Below are positions 60,881-64,000 of a stretch of DNA of 64,000 nucleotides, piece after piece; the first letter of the stretch is position 1; every line of letters starts with the position of its first letter. The stretch is from Frankia umida. GTDB lineage: Bacteria; Actinomycetota; Actinomycetes; Frankiales; Frankiaceae. The stretch spans positions 1-64,000 of the forward strand of contig NZ_JALKFT010000021.1 of NCBI RefSeq assembly GCF_023242945.1. The letters are read 5' to 3'. Below the pieces are notes generated by a model, which was given only the letters and a program-made list of their open reading frames with translations, had not been told where the DNA came from and did no database searches. The translations under genes and the position numbers were made by a program.

Positions 60881-61222
60881 TCACGTCCACCAGGTGACGG
60901 CAGTCGGGTCCGGAACCAGGCCGTCCGCCCAGTCGACGTTGAGCGACTCGCCGGGCCCGCCGGGGTCGGTGATCTCGTTGGTGAAAATGATCTCGGCGAG
61001 ATCATCCGTGGTCAGTTCCGGATCGAACATCGAAGCGAACTCGGTGAGGACGTAACGCTGGCCGATGACGGGGCCGCCGGGTCCTTCTCGGTACAGCATC
61101 ACCACGCTGTCGGCGTCAAGAACGCGACCGGCGACCCAGATGACGTTCTTTCCGAGTATCCGATGAGGATTCAGGACCCGATCGCGAACCAGTTCGAGGA
61201 GGAGTTTCGGATCATGCTTCAT
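60881..61222 (-). CDS. hypothetical protein
   Basis: The product has 113 residues and begins MKHDPKLLLELVRDRVLNPH. It is a small mixed alpha/beta protein (NVIWVAGRVLDADSVVMLYR, IGQRYVLTEFASMFDPELTT, DLAEIIFTNEITDPG) with acidic surface and no signal peptide. I do not recognise it. Base composition is lower in G+C than its neighbours, as for the next gene upstream on the same strand, which suggests both may be acquired. Confidence 0.65.
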   Translation of the reverse strand: MKHDPKLLLELVRDRVLNPHRILGKNVIWVAGRVLDADSVVMLYREGPGGPVIGQRYVLTEFASMFDPELTTDDLAEIIFTNEITDPGGPGESLNVDWADGLVPDPTAVTWWT

Positions 61223-61309
61223 GGCTGTTCCTCTTCCTCGTCGCCACCGCCCAGTGCGGGTGGGGTCCGGTGCGCCGTGCCAGCAGCGTTGAAGGGCGGC
61301 TCGGCCCGG

Positions 61310-61819
61310 CTATTTTCCCAGGGCCTGGTCCACCCATGAGGGGCAGTCGAGCTCCCTGTTGTCGTTGACGCAATAGGCGGTCTGCACGCCAAGAACGCCG
61401 TTGACATTGACGTCATAGTAGTCTTTGACCTGCTTGAAATCGACTATCAATGTGACGAGAAGGCTGTCGGTGTAGTGGCAGTAGCCGTTCTTGCACTCCT
61501 GGCGGTTCGCGTACGCCTCGTACCTGCGCGCGGTTCCCTGCTGCTCGCCCCCGTTCGGGTTTCTGGAGATGAAGCGCAAGGTCTTCAGCGACCTGATCGC
61601 ATGCCTTCTGGTGATCTTTGTCCAGCCGAAGCCCTTCTTGCCGTTGTAGGTGCCCTCTCGCAGGATGATGGTCCGCCCCTTGGCGTCCTTCCAGCTGTCG
61701 ACGATGGTGGCGCCGTTGGCCGCTGAGGCGGCTGACGACGTCGAGTGCACGAGGGCGGGTGCAAGGAGGAGAAGGCTGGCCATCAACACGAGGGTCGCCT
61801 GTCGGCAGAGTAGTCTCAC
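61310..61819 (-). CDS. secreted protein of unknown function, atypical composition
   Basis: The product has 169 residues. The N-terminus is a clear Sec signal peptide (LVLMASLLLLAPALVHSTSS) with probable cleavage near residue 30. The mature part is Lys-, Tyr- and Asn-rich (KDAKGRTIILREGTYNGKKG, RQECKNGYCHYTDSLLVTLI, TAYCVNDNRELDCPSWVDQA) with four Cys that could form two disulfides. The amino-acid and codon makeup differs sharply from the rest of the window, hinting at horizontal transfer. GTG 61819 has GGAGG at 5 nt. A good promoter lies upstream. No family recognised. Confidence 0.78.
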   Translation of the reverse strand: MRLLCRQATLVLMASLLLLAPALVHSTSSAASAANGATIVDSWKDAKGRTIILREGTYNGKKGFGWTKITRRHAIRSLKTLRFISRNPNGGEQQGTARRYEAYANRQECKNGYCHYTDSLLVTLIVDFKQVKDYYDVNVNGVLGVQTAYCVNDNRELDCPSWVDQALGK

Positions 61820-61873
61820 GGCTACCTCCAGATCGGGATGATTGCGCTGCGAAGCAATCTCTCTACTGTCAGT

Positions 61874-61903
61874 ATCCTATTTGGAGTGAAAGCGGCGGTT
61901 CAA
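61874..61903 (-). promoter_or_regulatory. promoter of the secreted-protein gene
   Basis: On the minus strand TTGAAC (61903-61898) and TAGGAT (61879-61874) are separated by 18 nt, about 55 bases before the GTG start. The 5' leader contains a short hairpin (GATTGC...GCAATC). A 12-bp palindrome CAGACATGTCTG (61912-61923) lies just upstream of the -35 and could be an activator or repressor site. Confidence 0.55.
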
Positions 61904-62108
61904 CTTTTAGCCAGACATGTCTGACCAGGGCGGGTTTGGCCGTTGGTCCTAGTGCCGCAGGTCATGGCCGACGTGGCGGCGAGCGGAGCCCGTCCGACGT
62001 CGGAATCCTGGCCTGACGAGTCCATGGGTCGGGCCCGGTCGCCTGAGGTGCCTTGCGACCGGGCCCGAAACGGAGCCTGGAACCAGTAGCCGTCCGCGCG
62101 GCCGCGGG

Positions 62109-62717
62109 CTACGGCGTGGGGTTGGCGCGGGAGACGCGCGGGCGGGGCAGGCGCCAGCGGCGCGGCAGCAGGGCGCGCTGGGCGGCGTAGGCGCGCACCC
62201 GCACCCGGGAGTCGGGGTAGCGGGCGGTGACCCGCTTGCTGGCCTGCCAGGACAGCAGGACCGAGTCGACCACCACCGCGACGATGCCGACCAGCATCAG
62301 CAGCGTCGCGGCCAGCCGGATGGCTCCCACGGGGATCAGCCCGCCGACGAAGTAGATGACCGCGGCGATCAGGAAGAACGGGCCGACGTTGATCCGGGTG
62401 TCGACGTAGTCGCGGGCCAGCACCCGCTCGGGGGCGCGCTCACGCGGTGGCAGCCGGCTGACGTCCCCGGACATCATCGCCGAGCGGTAGTCCTGGCTCT
62501 GCTTGCGCCGGGCGGCCCGGGCCTCCTGCTTGTTCGCCGGCTTCTTCGCGGTCGAGACCGTCTGCGTGCGGGCGGCCCGGGCGGCCGAGCGCTTGGGCGT
62601 CGGACGGCCCTTGCCACCCGAGCGGCGCGGGTCGTCGTCGGCCAGCTGCTCGTCGAGGACCGCCGGGGCGTCGGACAGGTCGGGATCGGCGCCCCCACGG
62701 CGCTTGAGCAGGGCCAT
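62109..62717 (-). CDS. DUF3043 domain membrane protein
   Basis: The product has 202 residues. A basic, Lys/Ala/Arg-rich N-terminal half (KRSAARAARTQTVSTAKKPA, NKQEARAARRKQSQDYRSAM) is followed by two membrane segments (FFLIAAVIYFVGGLIPVGAI, AATLLMLVGIVAVVVDSVLL) and a short Arg-rich tail. This matches the actinobacterial DUF3043 family, function unknown. The ATG shares one base with the nadA stop (TGATG), so the two are translationally coupled. Confidence 0.88.
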   Translation of the reverse strand: MALLKRRGGADPDLSDAPAVLDEQLADDDPRRSGGKGRPTPKRSAARAARTQTVSTAKKPANKQEARAARRKQSQDYRSAMMSGDVSRLPPRERAPERVLARDYVDTRINVGPFFLIAAVIYFVGGLIPVGAIRLAATLLMLVGIVAVVVDSVLLSWQASKRVTARYPDSRVRVRAYAAQRALLPRRWRLPRPRVSRANPTP

Positions 62718-63877
62718 CAGGGCAGAGCCAACATCTGATCGAGTGCCTTCCGAGCAGGGGTGGCCACGTCCGGGTCGACCGTGATCTGGTTCGGCGTCTC
62801 CCCGCGGACGAGGGACTCCAGCGCCCAGACGAGATGCGGCATGTCGATCCGGTTCATGGTGGAGCAGAAACACACCGTACGGTCCAGGAAGACAATCGTC
62901 TTGTCGGGGTGGCGGGTGGAAAGCCGCCGCACGAGGTTCAGCTCGGTGCCGATGGCGAACGCGCTGCCGGGGGACGCGGCGTCGACGGCGGCGATGATGT
63001 ACTCGGTCGAGCCGACCCGATCCGCCGCGGTCACCACCTCACGGCGGCACTCCGGGTGCACCAGCACGGTGACACCGGGTACCCGGGCGCGCACCTCGTC
63101 CACGCTCTGCCTGGTGAAGCGCCCGTGTACCGAGCAGTGGCCGCGCCACAGGATCATCTTCGCGTCGCGCAGCTGGGCCTGGCTGAGCCCGCCGCGGGGG
63201 CGCCGCGGGTCGTAGACGACGCAGTCGGCCTCGGTCATCCCGAGTTCGGCGATCGCGGTGTTGCGCCCGAGGTGCTGGTCGGGCAGGAACAGCACCCGCT
63301 CGCCGCCGCGTGCGCCGAAGGCCCACTCCAGTGCCCGTCGTGCGTTCGAGGACGTGCAGATGGTGCCGTCGTGACGGCCGGTGAACGCCTTGATCGCGGC
63401 CGAGGAGTTCATGTAGCTCACCGGCACGGTGGTGGCCTCGACCCCGGCGTCGGCCAGGTCGTCCCAGGCCTGTTCGACCTGCTCGGCGGTGGCCATGTCG
63501 GCCATCGAGCAGCCCGCGGCCAGGTCCGGCAGGATCACCTTCTGGTGCGGACCGGTGAGGATGTCGGCGCTTTCGGCCATGAAGTGCACACCGCAGAAGA
63601 TGATCGCCTCGGCCTCGGGGCGGGCCGCGGCGAGCTGGGCGAGCTTGAACGAGTCGCCGGTGACGTCGGCGAACGCGATCACCTCGTCGCGCTGGTAGTG
63701 GTGCCCGAGGATGAACACCCTCTCCCCGAGGGTGGCCTTCGCGGCGGCGGCCCGGGCGGCGAGGTCCGGGTCCGCGGCCGGCGGCAGGTCACCCGGGCAG
63801 TCGACACCGCGCTCGCTGGTCGGATCCGCGCCGCGCCCCAGCAGCAGCAGCGCCAGGGGTGACGGGGCGGTACCCAC
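62717..63877 (-). CDS. nadA: quinolinate synthase
   Basis: The product has at least 386 residues from GTG 63877. It condenses iminoaspartate with dihydroxyacetone phosphate to quinolinate in NAD synthesis and carries a [4Fe-4S] cluster. Motifs are FILGHHYQRDEVIAFADVTG, IIFCGVHFMAESADIL, GCSMADMATAEQVEQ, LHP-type VLVHPECRREVV and VCFCSTMNRIDMPHLVWALE. The frame stays open upstream to the window edge, encoding Pro-Asn-Pro-Gly repeats, so the true start may lie further upstream or outside. No nadB or nadC is visible here; DUF3043 follows directly. Confidence 0.92.
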   Translation of the reverse strand: MGTAPSPLALLLLGRGADPTSERGVDCPGDLPPAADPDLAARAAAAKATLGERVFILGHHYQRDEVIAFADVTGDSFKLAQLAAARPEAEAIIFCGVHFMAESADILTGPHQKVILPDLAAGCSMADMATAEQVEQAWDDLADAGVEATTVPVSYMNSSAAIKAFTGRHDGTICTSSNARRALEWAFGARGGERVLFLPDQHLGRNTAIAELGMTEADCVVYDPRRPRGGLSQAQLRDAKMILWRGHCSVHGRFTRQSVDEVRARVPGVTVLVHPECRREVVTAADRVGSTEYIIAAVDAASPGSAFAIGTELNLVRRLSTRHPDKTIVFLDRTVCFCSTMNRIDMPHLVWALESLVRGETPNQITVDPDVATPARKALDQMLALP

Positions 63878-63897
63878 TGCCGCGAGACCAGGATCCG

Positions 63898-63966
63898 GGC
63901 CCGGGTTCGGCCCTGGGCTCGGCGCCGGGTTCGGCCCCGGGTTCGGCCCCGGGTTCGGATTCGGCT
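63898..63966. repeat. 12-bp GGTTCGGCCCCG-type tandem repeat near the window end
   Basis: Units resembling CCGGGTTCGGCC recur about five times. On the minus strand, in the nadA frame, they read Pro-Asn-Pro-Gly/Ala. Either it is a coding extension of NadA or a noncoding repeat before GTG 63877. Confidence 0.75.
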
Positions 63967-64000
63967 GGACGAGGGCGGACGGCGTGCGGGACGGGTTGTG

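Overview
This is a very G+C-rich (visually about 70% or more) chromosomal segment of an actinobacterium. Gene content and order match two conserved actinobacterial blocks as I remember them from Mycobacterium tuberculosis: Rv1691-Rv1701 (TPR, HAD, small protein, tlyA, nadK, recN, pyrG, NUDIX, xerD) and Rv2207-Rv2225 (cobT, cobS, gcvT, pepA/B, sucB, epimerase, lipB, lipA, DUF4191, RDD, glnA1, glnE, glnA2, panB). A eukaryote-type glutamine synthetase (glnII) inside the gln cluster, an F420-type reductase, and many housekeeping proteins with long low-complexity tails suggest Frankia or a close relative. That is inference; no rRNA is present to test it.

Region 1 (0-15.97 kb) is mostly plus-strand housekeeping: two TPR proteins flanking a convergent DUF1015 gene, a NagD-type HAD phosphatase, tlyA-nadK (overlapping), recN, then a LysR regulator, a 4-oxalocrotonate tautomerase and an alpha/beta hydrolase, and pyrG-NUDIX (overlapping). 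Region 2 (16-24 kb) has a lipoprotein/PKD exported pair divergent from xerD, a small conserved-looking protein, an F420:NADP oxidoreductase, a cytosolic helical-backbone metal receptor, and panB divergent from a TetR regulator. Region 3 (24-35.6 kb) has thrS, a dienelactone hydrolase, a TlpA-like lipoprotein with a perfect 17-bp palindrome at its promoter, then the nitrogen-assimilation cluster glnA2-glnE and convergent glnII and glnA1. GlnR-type boxes lie upstream of glnII and glnA1.

Region 4 (35.7-49.8 kb) has RDD, DUF4191, lipB-lipA (overlapping), a peptidase E-like enzyme divergent from a membrane pseudokinase, a TIGR01777 epimerase, sucB, lpd, pepA and gcvT. The lipoate genes, sucB, lpd and gcvT form a functional group around lipoyl-dependent dehydrogenases. 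Region 5 (49.9-58.1 kb) is a cobalamin-salvage cluster: cobT-cobS on the plus strand and a metallo-beta-lactamase/CobU fusion on the minus strand. Between them sits a 1407-residue STAND protein with DUF4062-like, NB-ARC and 14-blade WD40 regions, the most unusual gene in the window.

Region 6 (58.3-64 kb) is more accessory. It has a deazaflavin-dependent oxidoreductase/TetR operon with a clear promoter and twin operators, an aldo/keto reductase, an unknown protein, a compositionally atypical secreted protein, and DUF3043-nadA running off the right edge. Several plus-strand genes have a TANNNT -10 hexamer 6-8 nt before the start codon and are probably leaderless. Strong bidirectional terminators separate most convergent gene pairs. 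I saw no tRNA, rRNA, IS element, prophage or CRISPR array.
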